Source of the DNA: Chloranthus sessilifolius
Lineage: Eukaryota > Streptophyta > Magnoliopsida > Chloranthales > Chloranthaceae
NCBI GenBank assembly: GCA_021018995.1
Contig: CM037595.1
Coordinates: 90,649,491 to 90,713,490, forward strand
Length of the DNA: 64,000 bases
Direction of reading: 5' to 3'
Part shown: in pieces, positions 23,498 to 35,444 of the stretch
How the letters are laid out: the number at the start of each line of letters is the position of its first letter
Position numbering within the stretch: position 1 is the first letter of the stretch
Made by a program: the position numbers and the translations under genes
Notes under the pieces: generated by a model
Told to the model about the DNA's origin: nothing
Database searches by the model: none
Seen by the model: only the letters and a program-made list of their open reading frames with translations

Positions 23498-24675
23498 GTG
23501 GAGATTTATTTTGGGAAAATTTATCAGCCCGACCCTATTAGATGTATCTTTTACTGCAAAGACCCTATAGTTTCACCTTTACCCAAATCGCCGAGTTGGA
23601 AGTCTAGCCGACCCTAAGAACAACAAAAAGTCCAAATTACCCTCTTTCTTTAACTCACAAAAATATTATCTTCTTCCTTATTTTAATCTGCTACAGTTTC
23701 TAAAAATCAAAGGTGGTGAAAGAGACGACGCCTTCTCCTCAATCCAATCTATTCCGATCTGCTATTTGGATCGACCCAAATATACCTTTGTAAGGCGATA
23801 TCGCCTCTTAAAAAAAATAAATAAATAAATAAATTTTAACAGTCGATGCCGACTCTTAACACAGTCGATGCTGACTCTTAAAATAGTCGATGACGACTGT
23901 ATAAAAAAAAAAAAAAAATTATACAATCGATGGATTGTGTAAACAGTCGATGCCGACTGTAAAAAAAAAAAAAAAAAAAATTTATATAGTCGATCGCCAT
24001 CGATTGTGTAAGCGATGCCATCATTATTATTTTTATTTTTTATTTTATTTTTTTTACAGCATCATCGATTATTAAAGATCGATGTCATTATTAAAACGAT
24101 CGGCACCGATTGTATTAAAAGTCGTCATCGACTATTTTAAGAGTCGGCATCGACTGTGTTAAGAGTCGGCATCGATTGTATACACAGTTGTTATCGATTG
24201 TGTAAGCGATCGATCTTGCATTGATAAAAAATTAAAAAAATTATCGATCGATGATGGCAAGTATACACGATGCCATTGCCATTTTTTATACGATCGATGG
24301 CGTGTCATCGATCATATAATTTTTTATTTTTTTTTTAACAGTCGCGCCATCGATTGTGTTAAGAGTCTATATCGACTGTTTAAATTTTATTTTATTTTAT
24401 TTTTTTCAAGAAGCGATATCGTCTTACAAAGGTGTATTTGAGTCGATCCAAATAACAGATCGAAATAGATTGGATTAAGGAGAAGGCGTCGTCACCTTCG
24501 TCACCTTTGATTTTTAGAAACTGTAGCAGATTAAAATAAGGAAGAAGATGATGTTTTTGTGCGTTAAAGAAAGGGAGTAATTTGGACTTTTTGCAATTCT
24601 TAGGGTCGGCTGAAACTAGCTTCAAATTTGATGATTTTTTGGTCCATCTTACATATAAAATAAATCTTAAAATGA
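23498..24675. mobile_element. 1.2-kb foldback element upstream of the 23305 gene
   Basis: The left arm (about 23600-23810) and the right arm (24407-24615) are long inverted repeats. CCGACCCTAAGAA at 23608 pairs with the stretch ending at 24612, and GGCGATATCGCC near 23793 pairs with a diverged copy near 24412. Weaker pairing continues outward to AGATTTATTTT near 23502 and its inverse near 24660. The middle is an array of short palindromes. It has no coding capacity; the frame at 24392-24625 reads arm sequence. Its near edge is about 190 bp upstream of the start codon at 23305. Confidence 0.8.
23828..24400. repeat. Degenerate array of AGTCGATGCCGACT palindromes
   Basis: Words such as AGTCGATGCCGACT, AGTCGGCATCGACT and ATCGATTGTGT recur about every 20-35 bp, separated by A/T tracts. 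Most are imperfect palindromes of 12-16 bp. Units are in both orientations, which follows from their symmetry. The array forms the loop of the foldback element. Confidence 0.85.
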
Positions 24676-24825
24676 TCCATCAAATCATATATGTCAGATG
24701 TTGATTCCACATAGAACCTCCCAAAAAGTGAATGTGATCAATAGCGTACCATGAAACATAGTTCATATGCTAACTTTTTTAAATGTATGTTAAGAGAAAT
24801 CAACATACATCTATTATATAAAATA

Positions 24826-25216
24826 GGGAGTCATTACTTGTACATATTTTTTAAGTGATTACAACGAATTTAATGAAAGACTTGACATTTTAGGGACATG
24901 TGATATGTAAACACACAATATGTGTCGTCTGATTAGAAGTTCATGATCAATAAATCTCTGGTACATAAAATTGAAGCAAAATACCATACTTGTTATATAA
25001 TCTATTATAGTCAACTGTTGAATTATATAATAACTATTAACTCTATTAAATCAAAAGATGTAAGTTATATTTTATTATATATTTAAATCATGACTTTTAA
25101 ATCAAATAGCTTAGATGCTATTTTCATATAGTAAACGTCACCAAACTTACGAGTCTTTCTTTTAAATCTTTGCAATCCGGTACACTCACTTCAAAAGCGT
25201 CTGCAAGTACTGGCTT
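24826..25216 (-). mobile_element. MITE, family GGGAGYCATTACTTG, copy 1
   Basis: The left end GGGAGTCATTACTTG and the right end CAAGTACTGGCTTACC are inverted copies with mismatches. The interior, read on the minus strand, matches the copy at 30720-31117 in stretches around TATTGATCATGA and TGTCCCTAAAATGTCAAG. No TSD was identified. No coding capacity. Confidence 0.7.
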
Positions 25217-26247
25217 ACCATAAAAATATTGGGAGGTAAATATATCTTTTATCCTCTAATTCGTAAAAGTCAACGGTGTTTTCCTCTTAACTTAAAAAAA
25301 CGTGTGCAAGTAACGGGTGAGGCAGTAACCTTCCCAGAGAATATCCCCCACCTTCCACTTGTTGGCCACGTAGCACACATGTTTGACCAACCTAAGTAAG
25401 CCAAGTGGTCAACTAACCAAAGAGGTCAAATGGTCAACTAGCAGCCGTCATTAACAAATGTGACAACTACACTTTTAACAACTTATGAAGGTAGATCTTC
25501 TAAATCTTAGATAATAGTAAATGTTGGTCAACAAAAGTGGTCGACATATACTGAGATGCTAGAAATTCCATGTCTACATTTTAGATGGTCTAGATTTCAC
25601 CCAAGGATGATAATATATTCGTTTATAACATTCAAATCTTACGTATTAACTTGGGCCATGTATAACATTCTAGTTTTTCGTGCGGACTACTAACACTTAA
25701 CCCTAGTGTTAGCCCATCCATTTGGGCCATCAAGCTTTGACGAAAACAAAAAAATTCGAGTGCTACTTTGCATTGTTATTGTTGATTAAGGATTATTATT
25801 TGAAATCGCACAATATATCTTTCAGGTAATACTTTTATGCTTAATTATTTTTGTTTTTGAATTATGATTGCAAGTTTACTAATTTTTAAAATTTTATATA
25901 ATGCCCCTTCAAGTTCTCTCTAAATTGCAATAAAGGCATGATTGGATAAAAACACGAGAAATATGAAAAAGTAAAATAATATTCTTATATTTTCTCATGA
26001 ATAAGTTGTAGGAATGTGATGATCGAGACTCACATGCTATAATATTGTACGATTCTGGGCTTAGATCCCCGCCCCAATTTTATTACTGGCATGAGCATTA
26101 TATTTCGTCGTCCCCATCCAAAACGCGTCATGACATGTAGCGTCCACAATCACATATAGTCCAAAGTCAGGACTTTTTCTCATCCGATGTGAGACTATTA
26201 CAATCCCCCCACCTTATAAAAGAGTCATCATCGGCTTTAATATCATT
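25217..26247. other. Intergenic sequence
   Basis: This is AT-rich spacer. A block at 25320-25460 repeats the words AAGTGGTCAAC and GGTCAACTAGC. A block at 26010-26220 contains GATGTGAGACTATTACAATC, a phrase common in plant repeats. It shares TATCCGATTCTGG-type words with the hairpin that follows at 26248. No gene seen. Confidence 0.4.
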
Positions 26248-26461
26248 TTGTGATGACCCAAACCCACAGGCCACAATATTATCCGATTCTGGACTTAGGT
26301 AGCCCCGATTTTGTTTCTGACATGAGCGTAACGCTACATGTCATGACGCATTTTGGGTGGGAACGATGAAACGTAACGCTCATGTCAAAAACAAAATCAG
26401 GGCATGGACCTAAGCTAAGAACCAGACAATATTGTGGCATGTAGGTGTGGGTCGTCACAAG
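26248..26461. repeat. About 210-bp hairpin (inverted repeat)
   Basis: The left half starts TTGTGATGACCCAAACCCAC and the right half ends with the near-inverse GTGTGGGTCGTCACAAGG. Pairing extends through CACAATATT, GATTTTGTTT and GACATGAGCGTAACG. The two halves meet around 26345. It looks like a foldback MITE or a pair of inverted LTR ends. Confidence 0.8.
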
Positions 26462-28159
26462 GAAACCATGGGATTCCTTTATTTCCCTTTATTTTTCATT
26501 GTTTGGATAACCACATTGCTAATTGGGAAAAAGTAGGATTAATCAAATCCTGTGTTTGGATACATATGCAGGAAATTGTAAGAAAATAACATATCCTAAC
26601 AAAAAAATAACTATAATACCACAAAAGATCATCCAAAAAATACCAAAAAATTATATATGTATTAAGTTTTTGTTTTCTCTTTATATATCTTAGTGAATTG
26701 CTCTAGTGGTTGACTTAATGCTTTGTGAAGGTTAGGTTCAAAGTTCAAAAATTTATTATGTGTAATAAATTATTTTATTTTTTTAATTAGTTATATTAGA
26801 GCATACACACCATATATATGAGTATATAGCTCTACAACATAGTAAAGCCCCTTGTGTGAGAATTCTCTCTAAATATAAGTCTGTGCAACACTTAAATAGA
26901 TAGAGAGGTGCTTAAAAATAGGTTTGTGGGATTTTGTTTAAAAAAATGAAAGAAGAAATATTTGTTACGAAAACAAATACCATAAAAAAAATTGTTTGAA
27001 GATTTTTGATAATTTTGGGTGATCAAGATAATTTTGGATGGATGAGAATCCATAAATTAGGACCCCTAAAGCTTAATAACAAATTTTTAACCGTTTGATA
27101 GGGGCATCATGATCTTAAGATCTATCATGACGAAGATTGAAAAAAAATAATAACCTCCATCGTCTGATTCAAATCAGTCAATGATTTTCGTTCGTAAAAA
27201 AATTGTGTGGTATTACTAAACGGGTGAGAACAGTCGTACGGATGCGACGTCCAAATGGTCGGATGATAGAAAATCGAGGAACCCCCTCGCATTTGTTCTC
27301 GGATTTTGACGAAAAATACGAAAATAATTTCCGACCTTCGGATGTCATCCAAACAATTGGAATCTCGGCAATTCATTTGACACATGAGTTTTGACCCTAA
27401 ATGTCATTATTCTATACCAAGCCCATATACTTAACGAAGCGTATGTGTTCTTTTTGCTCCATTGGATCACAAGGTCCAAGTTTGACTAGTTTTTTAATGG
27501 CCAATCTATTTGAGAAAGTTAAATCACAACTATGGATGATGATCTAGAGATCATCACCATGATTGGGTCCTAGCTTGTGTGAAAATTATAGGTATATCTT
27601 TTAAAAGGTTTGAATCATGCTCTCCGGTGGGTCAACTTCAGTTTAAGTTTCCGTTCCAGTGGAGACCGAAATTGATATTTCGGCCCATAATTTGAATTAT
27701 AAATTATAAGCCGAAATTTTGAATCATGACTAGTACAAAATTAATGGCTCCTCTCTCTCAACCATATTGCAACTCATCCCTTTGTACAATGACTGTCATA
27801 ATTGCACCATTTTGACCGTTGTCTTGTTCCATCCATTTGAAGTCAATTGTACAGATCTTGACTTTTATGTACTTAGATTACTTGTATATATATTACGGAA
27901 AATCTACAGATGTGATCTATCTCCTTTGAAGGTGTGATTGAAAAAGTCAAAATTTTGTTAGGAGCTGATGTCAGATGTTGGATAGATTGTGAACTAAAAA
28001 ATTAGTCAAATAGCTGACTTTCACATATTTAGAAGCCTTTAAACTTCTCCAACTCTATGAGGGTTGACCGGTTTAACGGTGCACCAATCGACCCTGTGCA
28101 AGGCCAACGAACTTGACCCAACTATTTTGTTACACATAATAATAAAATGTCCTTTTTAG
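26462..28159. other. Intergenic sequence with a MITE-like fragment
   Basis: Mostly AT-rich spacer. At 27605-27740, words such as CCGAAATTTTGAATCATGAC and TTTCGGCCCATAAT resemble the interior of the CAAGGATC MITE family, but no matching left end is present. No gene, promoter or RNA gene seen. Confidence 0.4.
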
Positions 28160-28179
28160 ACCCACCCTTATATTGATAA

Positions 28180-28510
28180 GAGAAGACTACATGCGATATG
28201 AAATATAAATTAAATCTTCTCTTACGCAAGAACTAAGAAAAGGGGGAAGGCCAGATCCTAGCCAACGAACAACAAATGACTCATCCATGCCGATTCTAGC
28301 AAGAAGATCAGCACCACATGTGATTAAAAGTGCAGCATGGAAATTACCTCCAATCATGTATCTTCAACCACTTTAGAAGCATCGCTGTAAAGTTTTATAT
28401 TGCCAACCGGTGAAGGTAACCATTGACATGCCACTAGAACATTGGGAATAGGAGCTGAATTCCAATTAGTATCTATATTGCCATCCCGAGAGCCCTTGAT
28501 GGTAACTTCC
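28180..28510 (-). pseudogene. LINE RNase H-like domain remnant
   Basis: On the minus strand, past the zinc-binding domain, a stretch reads WLPSPVGNIKLYSDAS, which is the start of the RNase H domain found at the end of many plant L1 ORF2 proteins (usually KLNFDGS). Its first catalytic aspartate is present in SDAS. Stops follow soon after. Confidence 0.6.
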
Positions 28511-28532
28511 TCGATAATTCTTTTAAAAATTA

Positions 28533-28922
28533 TTATTTTTTATGAGTGCACATATTTTCAAAAATACAAACATTCCGCTCCTTCCAAAGATGCCAAATAG
28601 TGGCGCTGAAAGCCAACTTAATGAGAGTTCTTCCAAAATGTTTTCCTTTAGCCTTATCAATGCAATGAGAGATCTCGTCTGAAAGATTTTCAATAGAAGA
28701 TTTGCCAATGTGGAGTCTATGAAGAATAGAACGCGAGATCCAGCTTGAGTACGAGCATCCAAAGAACAAATGCTTGTGATCTTCCGAATCCGACCAACAC
28801 AAAACACACCGAGAAGGGATGAAGATACATATTTTACATACATTATCCATTGTTAAAAGCTTTTCTCGGATGGCGAGCCAGGCACAAAATGTATGTTTAG
28901 GAATGCGATTTGGGTGCCACAA
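28533..28922 (-). pseudogene. LINE zf-RVT domain
   Basis: The frame contains WHPNRIPKHTFCAWLAIREK, then CKICIFIPSRCVLCWSDSEDHKHLFFGC and AFSATIWHLWKERN. The C-x2-C...C-x2-C...H-x3-H...C pattern and the closing IWHLWKERN are characteristic of the zinc-binding domain that follows RT in plant LINEs. It is uninterrupted over about 125 codons, better preserved than the neighbouring parts. Confidence 0.85.
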
Positions 28923-29282
28923 GAATGAATGTCAGACCTTTTTTGAAAAGTAGTTTGAAGCAATTCCAAGCCAACTTAATGAGAAAAGCCCAGTAGTGGA
29001 AGGCTTCCAAATGATTCTGAAGAGGGGCGTGGAGGAGGATGGTTATGAATTTTGCTCCAAGTCTCTTCCATTCTTCTCGTAGAGGGGGGTGGAAGATTCC
29101 ATGTTCCATTGAGAACAAGATCAGCTACATGCGAAACCTCGTTGATACCCGACTGAAGCTTCGCTCAACGACCATAGCTGGCGATCAAAGCACCTTCATC
29201 AAGCCACGGTTGGTCCAAAATTTTGTAGTGGTGCCATCTCCAATAATGAATCTAAGTTGAGATTTGATAGTATCACGAACCC

Positions 29283-29960
29283 TCATGACCCCTTTCCAAT
29301 CCCAAGAGCAACTTCTAGGAAGATCACAAGCCCAAACATTGGAAGGAAGAATATATTTAGAGGTACACCAATTAGCTCATAGAGATTTGTTTGAAACATT
29401 GTTCCAAAACAATTTTGAAAGTCCAAGGCCACCTGCATCAGTAGGTCTACAAGTGTGGGTCCAACAAATAGGGTGCAAAGATTGAGCCAAAGACAGCCCC
29501 CTCCAGAGAAATCTACAAAATGTAGATTCAATTTCTCTTTATGATATTTCTGGGAAGATGAAAGACTCCAGTCCAATAGATTTGAAAGCTGTTGACAACT
29601 GTTTTAAAAAGGAGAAACTTTCCCCTTCAGTATAATGGTGAGAAACTTTATCAATATGAGTCCTTTTTTTGAAAAGTGCCCTAAAAAGTTCAACTCTACC
29701 CGCGTGCGAGAGAAGATTGTTTTTCCATCCTTCTAAGCGGCCCTGAATTTTTTCCAAATGAGGGCTGCAAAGAGAGAAAGTGAGTCTGGTAGAAAACAAT
29801 GAGAGCCCCAGGTATTTGATTGGGAGATCACCTTCAGTAAATCGGGGTTCTGAAATTATCTGATTATTTAAGGAGCAAGCTTCACTGCACAAGATAATAC
29901 TTTTTGAATCATTGACCTTGAGACCCGAAATCTTATGAAAATCATCAAGAAGACTTCTCG
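29283..29960 (-). pseudogene. LINE reverse transcriptase C-terminal remnant
   Basis: The stretch DFHKISGLKVNDSKS (about 29900-29945) is followed by LPIKYLGLSLFSTRL and LEGWKNNLLSHAGRVELFRALF, the thumb region of plant L1 RT. A frameshift near 29580 leads into the frame at 29283-29576. The YADD core upstream is lost. Confidence 0.8.
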
Positions 29961-30050
29961 GTTAAGGATTTACTCTCCTCACCAATAACACAATATAATT
30001 AGCCTGGTGCATGGATAACCTTTTAGCTCTACCCAATCTGTTAAAACCTT

Positions 30051-30719
30051 ATTTTCTTAAATTTTTAAAAGCATTTCATCAACAACTGTGGCAGTTAGTT
30101 TTTTGTAAGATTATTATTGTAAAATGATATCCATAAGCTAGCGGTATCTATCACTCCTGTTAATCTAATTTTCAATCACCTAGAATTATTGAGCTTTCAA
30201 AGAAAAAACAAACTAACTAAGCCCATTAGCCTATGGCACAATGAATAGTATTCCATCCAAGGTGTCAAACTTGATATGGGTATCAGGTGTCGGTCCATAG
30301 AGGACCAATACCTATGGATCCATATAGAGTTGTATCAGTACCTTTAAAAAAAATTAAGAAAATAGAGATATCGGCTGATATTGATACAACGGGCCTATAT
30401 CAGCCCATACCGATGCCCGAATTGATATCCGATATGTATCAATTCTCAACAACTAGTCGAACTTTTAAATTGTCACGGGAACTAGTCAATAATGCCCTAA
30501 GGGAGATGAACGAAGGCTCACATTAACTTGTTTTTGTCCCCATTATAATTGCCTTCTTATTCAATGTAAAGGCATTTATCAATTTGGCATCTTCTAGAAT
30601 CTAGTGAGCGTCTGATGTGATGATGTCATAATGGTAGTATAATTCAACTGGTGGATCGCGAGTGCGATACATCGTACGGAGCTCCGGGTTAGTGGTATCA
30701 TAAACATTAGGTAATTTGT
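30051..30719. other. Spacer with a TATCAG-rich repeat fragment
   Basis: At 30255-30450, words such as ATATCGGCTGATATTGATA and TATCAGCCCATACCGAT recur as imperfect palindromes. A similar set is at 62090-62250, so both are likely fragments of one MITE family. The 79-codon frame at 30287 is chance. Nothing else seen. Confidence 0.45.
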
Positions 30720-31117
30720 AAAGGGAGCCATTACTTATACGCGGAAACTTAGCATTTAAAATAAAGACTTGAAAGTTTGGCCACTTCTACTATATAAAAA
30801 CACTATCTAAACATTTTGATTTGAAAGTTATGATTTAAAGATACTAACTCTAAAAGATTAGCAAGAAATATAATATTTATCATGTGATTAATTATAGTCA
30901 AAGGCTATTATTTTATTCAACAATTGACTCTGATGGATTATACGAAAAGTATTGCATTTTGCTCCAATCTTATGTATTAATGATCTATTGATCGTGAGCT
31001 TCAAATTAGACGGCTAAAATTGCATTTTTACATGTCACGTGTCTCTAAAATATCAAGCCTTTCTTTAACTCCAGTACAATAGCCAAGTTTTCGAGTGCAA
31101 GTAATGGCTCCCTTTCT
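30720..31117 (+). mobile_element. MITE, family GGGAGYCATTACTTG, copy 2
   Basis: The left end AAAGGGAGCCATTACTT (30720) is matched by the inverted right end AAGTAATGGCTCCCTTT (about 31101-31117). The interior matches copy 1 (24826-25216) in reverse orientation. No clear TSD. No coding capacity. Confidence 0.85.
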
Positions 31118-33694
31118 AAATTAAGGACAGTTTAAACATATTAATAAAAAGGGCATAAAGAAAAATAGATTATTTTATTAATTTATTTTGAAGGAAGAGG
31201 ATTGACCCATACACAGCCATGATCTATGGTGTTAATATTTAATATCTACTTTTACCATAAAGTAAAATGCTGATATCTGCAATCTCATTATTTTTCATCT
31301 AAATATGAACGTAGCATATTGGACAGAGAGAGAGAGAGATTATAAAAACTAACAGACCAAAGAAAGAGGACTAACCGAGTCATTTTGTTTTATTTATTCA
31401 ACGGAAAAACTTAATACTTTTATCATGTTTTCTCAACCTCTCCCCTCACTTTATATGTAAGTAAAGGTATGTTCTTTAATTTATTCTTTAATATGTTAAT
31501 GAGAATTCAAACAATTAGATCGTTTGAAATATTCTTTATGCCTATTTAACTCATCATCGAGTTATTGTCAGGTACTGACGGTCACAATCCAAAATTCTAT
31601 CCTATTTCGAGTGCCTAAAATTTTAAGTTATGATCTCGCATGCATACCAAATACGCTAAGCAGACATATATATAATCAGAGTTCTCGCACTAATACAGTT
31701 TCACAAAATCCGTAAACTCAATAATAAAATTTGATAAAAATCAATGAGATATCTAGTAATCGATGAGAAAATAAAGATCAGACATAAATAAAAAATACGC
31801 GACTATAAATAAACAATAACCGTACGAAACTAATCTCAGTACCAAAACTACTAATAATAATAGTCGGCACTAGGATCAAGGTCAGCACCAATATCCTCCT
31901 GATAACCTACCACGTCGCCCTCATAAGGCTCCTGGTACTCTGTGTATGTCGGGTCAACGAAGTCGATGCCAATAGGATCAGAATAGTCAGCGTCCACTCC
32001 GTCGATATAATTACCTACAACAGTTAGTTTTTCATGGAATGAGTTCACTCAGTCATATAAACTCAGTGGATATACCACAAATCCACCTTACACTACTCAG
32101 ATGCATTGGGAGTGCATCTCGTGAGTCATAATAATAGTATGACAGCATAATTTGAAAGAAGAAATAACACATTTCTATATATATTGTAGAGTTTGTATCA
32201 TATCATAAATGAAAGATTATGATCTAAACATACTTCAGTCCTAACGTACCTCATCATACCTCATAATATAACATATTTTATTTTTATCGTCACATGTGTC
32301 CGTACATCAAATCAGCGTACCTACATACTCATAAATCCTAATATAACTAGTGTCAAAGTCGTTGTTCGAGTCTATCATGTGAGGGTCACCATAATAGTTT
32401 ACCACCATAACAAAATGTCCTTCATAACATACTCATTGAAATACCTGCCCCTCAAATTTCATGTCAGTCAAATAGTTGAGTAAGGCCTTATGAGACCTGA
32501 CTGTATCAGGTGACTGCTTGAAGCTAGGTCCATCCAAAAATGTTAAGCACTCACCTTAGATTGATGGGATATTGTCCATTTCTAGTAGCACCCATAGGGC
32601 ACCCTTTTTATTTGAATGAGTGAGTTAGCAATTAAGTAAAATACACGCTATATGAGAAGCCCAGATTGATTTTTGATGGACTTTGACCCAAGATTTAACC
32701 CGAATAGGGTCTGAGCCTTGGTATTGATGAGGAGATCATCACCAACAGGTCAAATTTTGATGATGATCATGGTATTGGTCAATAATTTGGGTCAAACCTA
32801 GACCCAAAAATTAAAGAGAGCCTAATACACAAACATCTTTAGCTATGTTTGTGAGCCTTGCATGGAGCAATAACATTTCTTGTAAATTTAAATTAAGTCC
32901 AAGGGCTATTCTAATTTTTTTAATTAAAAATTATAATTTTATAAAGTTCTAGCACATCCTAGCTACACACTTGCTTGACCAACTTTGACCCCATCTTAGA
33001 CCTTAGGATTTACCTAGGGGGAATCTAAGGTGTTAGATTGTAGTGAGTGCATGCAACCACAAGCTTAAAAATAATCTGGACTTTGGAATAAAATTTTGGG
33101 CATAAAGAACAATAAAAGTCCACTAGAGGACTAAATGAGGGATGAGGGATGAAAGAGAGAGAGAGAGCATAACTTAAGGTTGAAGGCAAGGGACACATGG
33201 GGCTCTTGTTCCCCAAAAGCAACTCAAGCATATATTCTCCTTCTCAAAAAATTTCAAAATCTTCTCCCTCTCCATTCTCTTCTTCTTCTTTGCTCCAGCC
33301 ACCATTAGAGACCTTTAAAATTCTGAAACTCAAAATCTAGCCATTAAAATTTTAATCTAAAATCACAGATCAAACCCCCTTAGCCTCTAGTACGACATAG
33401 TGTGAGATTGTGCAAATCTCGGCTCTTTTCACCATAAAGATTTGCAAATACCAGCATTGATGCTCAAGTTAAGCTAAGGTAAAGTATTAGTTCAGTTTGT
33501 TCATACCAATTTCTAGTATAGATTTAATTTAAGCAAGTTTTGATAGTGTTATATCATGATTAGTGGTGATTAGAAGCTTGATTTTGTATGGATTGGATGT
33601 TATTTAAAGTTCGTAAATTATAGAATATTGATGATTTTTTCATGATTGATTTGAATAAAGTTTGATCTAGAATTAATTTTGATTGATTAATTTC

Positions 33695-33765
<71 letters not shown>

Positions 33766-34304
33766 GTGTTTTGACTGATTTTATGGTCACAATTTGACTA
33801 TTGTCTAGGCATAGGAAAATTCTAAGACAATTCATCAACATGTATACATGAGTGTATACCATTTCTATTAAATTTAAGCCTCTAATTCATCATGATTTAA
33901 TCAGCACAAATTCTGAGGTGAAACTGTGTAGATCTGCCTGGTATAGTATACCTGAAATATGGTTGAGATTGAGCATGTGAATCCCTTGATGTAAGTTGGC
34001 CTAAAAACTCTATAAAAATTCTGAGATGGAGATATAACAGTGTATTATCATTGTATAAAATTTTAAATCTTAATTCGATGTCATTTGACCGGTAGAAAAT
34101 CCAGAACCCGAGAACGCAGAAATTCGTTCTATGTGACACATCTAGGGTCACTAAAATATCGGGTCTAAAATTTAACATAAAGAAATGCCTCAATGCAGAA
34201 GGACCTTGATGCAGTCACATCTCATTTGACGAAGGTACTAAACCATTTCTTTTTAAATTTGAAAAAATTATATGTTTTTAAATATTAATTCCAAATACGC
34301 TTGT
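31118..34304. other. Repeat-like region, probably LTR-element remnants
   Basis: No intact gene is present. The minus-strand frame at 31851-32048 (acidic, ending SADYYY) has no recognised family. A CT-rich stretch at 33230-33300 runs into TGCTCCAGCCACCATTAGAG, resembling the leader of plant gypsy LTRs. Around 32550-32600 a phrase on a GATGGGATATTGTCC stretch also looks like LTR sequence. No paired LTRs or TSD could be defined. An AT microsatellite is at 33700-33760. Confidence 0.4.
33698..33760. repeat. (AT)n microsatellite
   Basis: About 31 uninterrupted AT dinucleotides. Similar long AT tracts lie near 39772-39820, 43936-44010, 44125-44171, 44479-44540, 61133-61178 and 61483-61512. All are length-variable candidates and sources of false IYIYIY frames. 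Confidence 0.98.
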
Positions 34305-34478
34305 CGACCGATAATGTAAATTATCGTCCGACAACTTACATTATCGACCGATAATATAAGTTATCGGCCGATAAGTTACATTATCGATCGATAATGTAAA
34401 TTATCGACCGCTTATTTAGATTAGCAGACGATAAGTTACATTATCGACCGATAACTTATATTATCGGTCGTTAATTTG
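34305..34478. repeat. Array A: nine 20-bp palindromic units
   Basis: A six-base near-palindrome (CGACCG, CGGCCG, CGATCG and variants) begins at 34305, 34325, 34345, 34365, 34385, 34405, 34425, 34445 and 34465, exactly every 20 bp. Between them lie 14-base cores such as ATAATGTAAATTAT and ATAAGTTACATTAT with inverted ends. The array lies about 60 bp upstream of the Ulp1 start codon. Confidence 0.97.
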
Positions 34479-34535
34479 ATCCCAAATAAAAAAAAAAATT
34501 ATAAATAATGACAGTTTTTAATATATTTTGTAATT

Positions 34536-35344
34536 ATGCAGGATAATATTCTTTCGTCTGTTTTATTTGAAACCTTCGTTCCTCCTGCCACTCAGCCTAC
34601 AGCTTCTAAACCCACTGCTCCTCCACCAAGCCGTCAATCCACTGCCCCTAAACCCTCTGGCCTAAAACCCACTGCTCCCCAACCTACCCATCAATCTACT
34701 GCCCCCAAAACTTCTTCCCCTAAACCCTCTGGCCCAAAACCCACTGCTCCCCAACCTATCCATCAGTCAACTGCCCCCAAAACTTCTTCCCCTAAACCCT
34801 CTGACCCTAAACCCACTGCTCCTCAACCAAGCCAAAAACCCACTGCTCCTCGACCTACCCATCAAATCACGACCCTCAAAACTTCTGGAGCTCCTCCACC
34901 TCCTACTAAACAACCCTTTGTGGAAGTCGGTGATGAGGGTGTTCCTCTTACCCAGCCTTCTCATGAGTCACAACCGACATCCCTCAAATCAATTTTTATT
35001 AAACTATCAACTGAAAAAAGTAAAGCCGAGGGATATGACTTGCATGCTCGGAAGAAGAGAAAGACTCCGACAAGTAAAGTCATTATAAAAAAACCAAGAT
35101 TGGTTCTGGAGGAGGAGGAGGATGAGCGAAAATCGATGGAGCACAAATATATGCTCAGTTTTTAGAATCGGCCGGAGGGAGAGGACAATGTGATTGTCAA
35201 TACTGTCATGGGTGTTGACATCACAGTTGGCCTTTTAAAGGTTCTCAAAGGACGCTCGTGGCTTGACAATGAAGTCATCGACGCATACTTGAGAGTCCTT
35301 GAAGTTATCAACGATCAAACGTTCACGGCAAATGCCGAACGTTG
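34536..35344 (+). pseudogene. Ulp1-type protein, proline-rich N-terminus and start of protease domain
   Basis: From ATG at 34536 the frame encodes about 115 residues of Pro/Ala/Lys/Thr-rich repeats (period near 24 residues, with words KTSSPKPS and KPTAPQP). A basic stretch, ARKKRKTP, and an acidic stretch, EEEEDE, follow. A TAG at 35163 interrupts it, but the same frame stays open to 35344 and contains GRSWLDNEVIDAYLRVL, the opening of Ulp1/C48 proteases (substrate-binding W-L-x-D). The nonsense codon is thus probably a single late mutation. The basic stretch could be a nuclear localisation signal. It faces array A. Confidence 0.75.
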
Positions 35345-35444
35345 ACTTAAGTTATTATTTCGTTTCTTTTATTTTTTTGTTTTTTCATTCACACTTCTTT
35401 TAATTTATTTACTTATTACATAATTCTGTTTCAAACCATGTTTA

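Larger units (their letters stand above)
28160..30050 (-). mobile_element. Decayed L1-type LINE, 3' part
   Basis: Three parts follow on the minus strand in the order expected of a plant L1 ORF2 3' half: the end of the reverse transcriptase (29283-29960), a zf-RVT zinc-binding domain (28533-28922) and an RNase H-like domain (about 28180-28510). The endonuclease and the RT catalytic core are missing. Breaks in all parts show it is dead. Confidence 0.85.

Noticed and set aside
26692..26790. Possible tRNA-like SINE head (TGCTCTAGTGGTTGACTTAA followed by GGTTCAAAGTTC)
   Set aside because: The B-box is poor and no second copy or TSD was found.
31851..32048. 65-codon acidic frame on the minus strand, ending SADYYY
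   Set aside because: No family recognised, no splice or promoter context, and repeat-like surroundings.
34305..34478. CRISPR-like regular spacing of repeats
   Set aside because: Units are contiguous 20-bp repeats without unique spacers, in a plant transposon.
34767..34964. Arg/Ser-rich frame on the minus strand
   Set aside because: It is the antisense of the proline-rich Ulp1 repeats.
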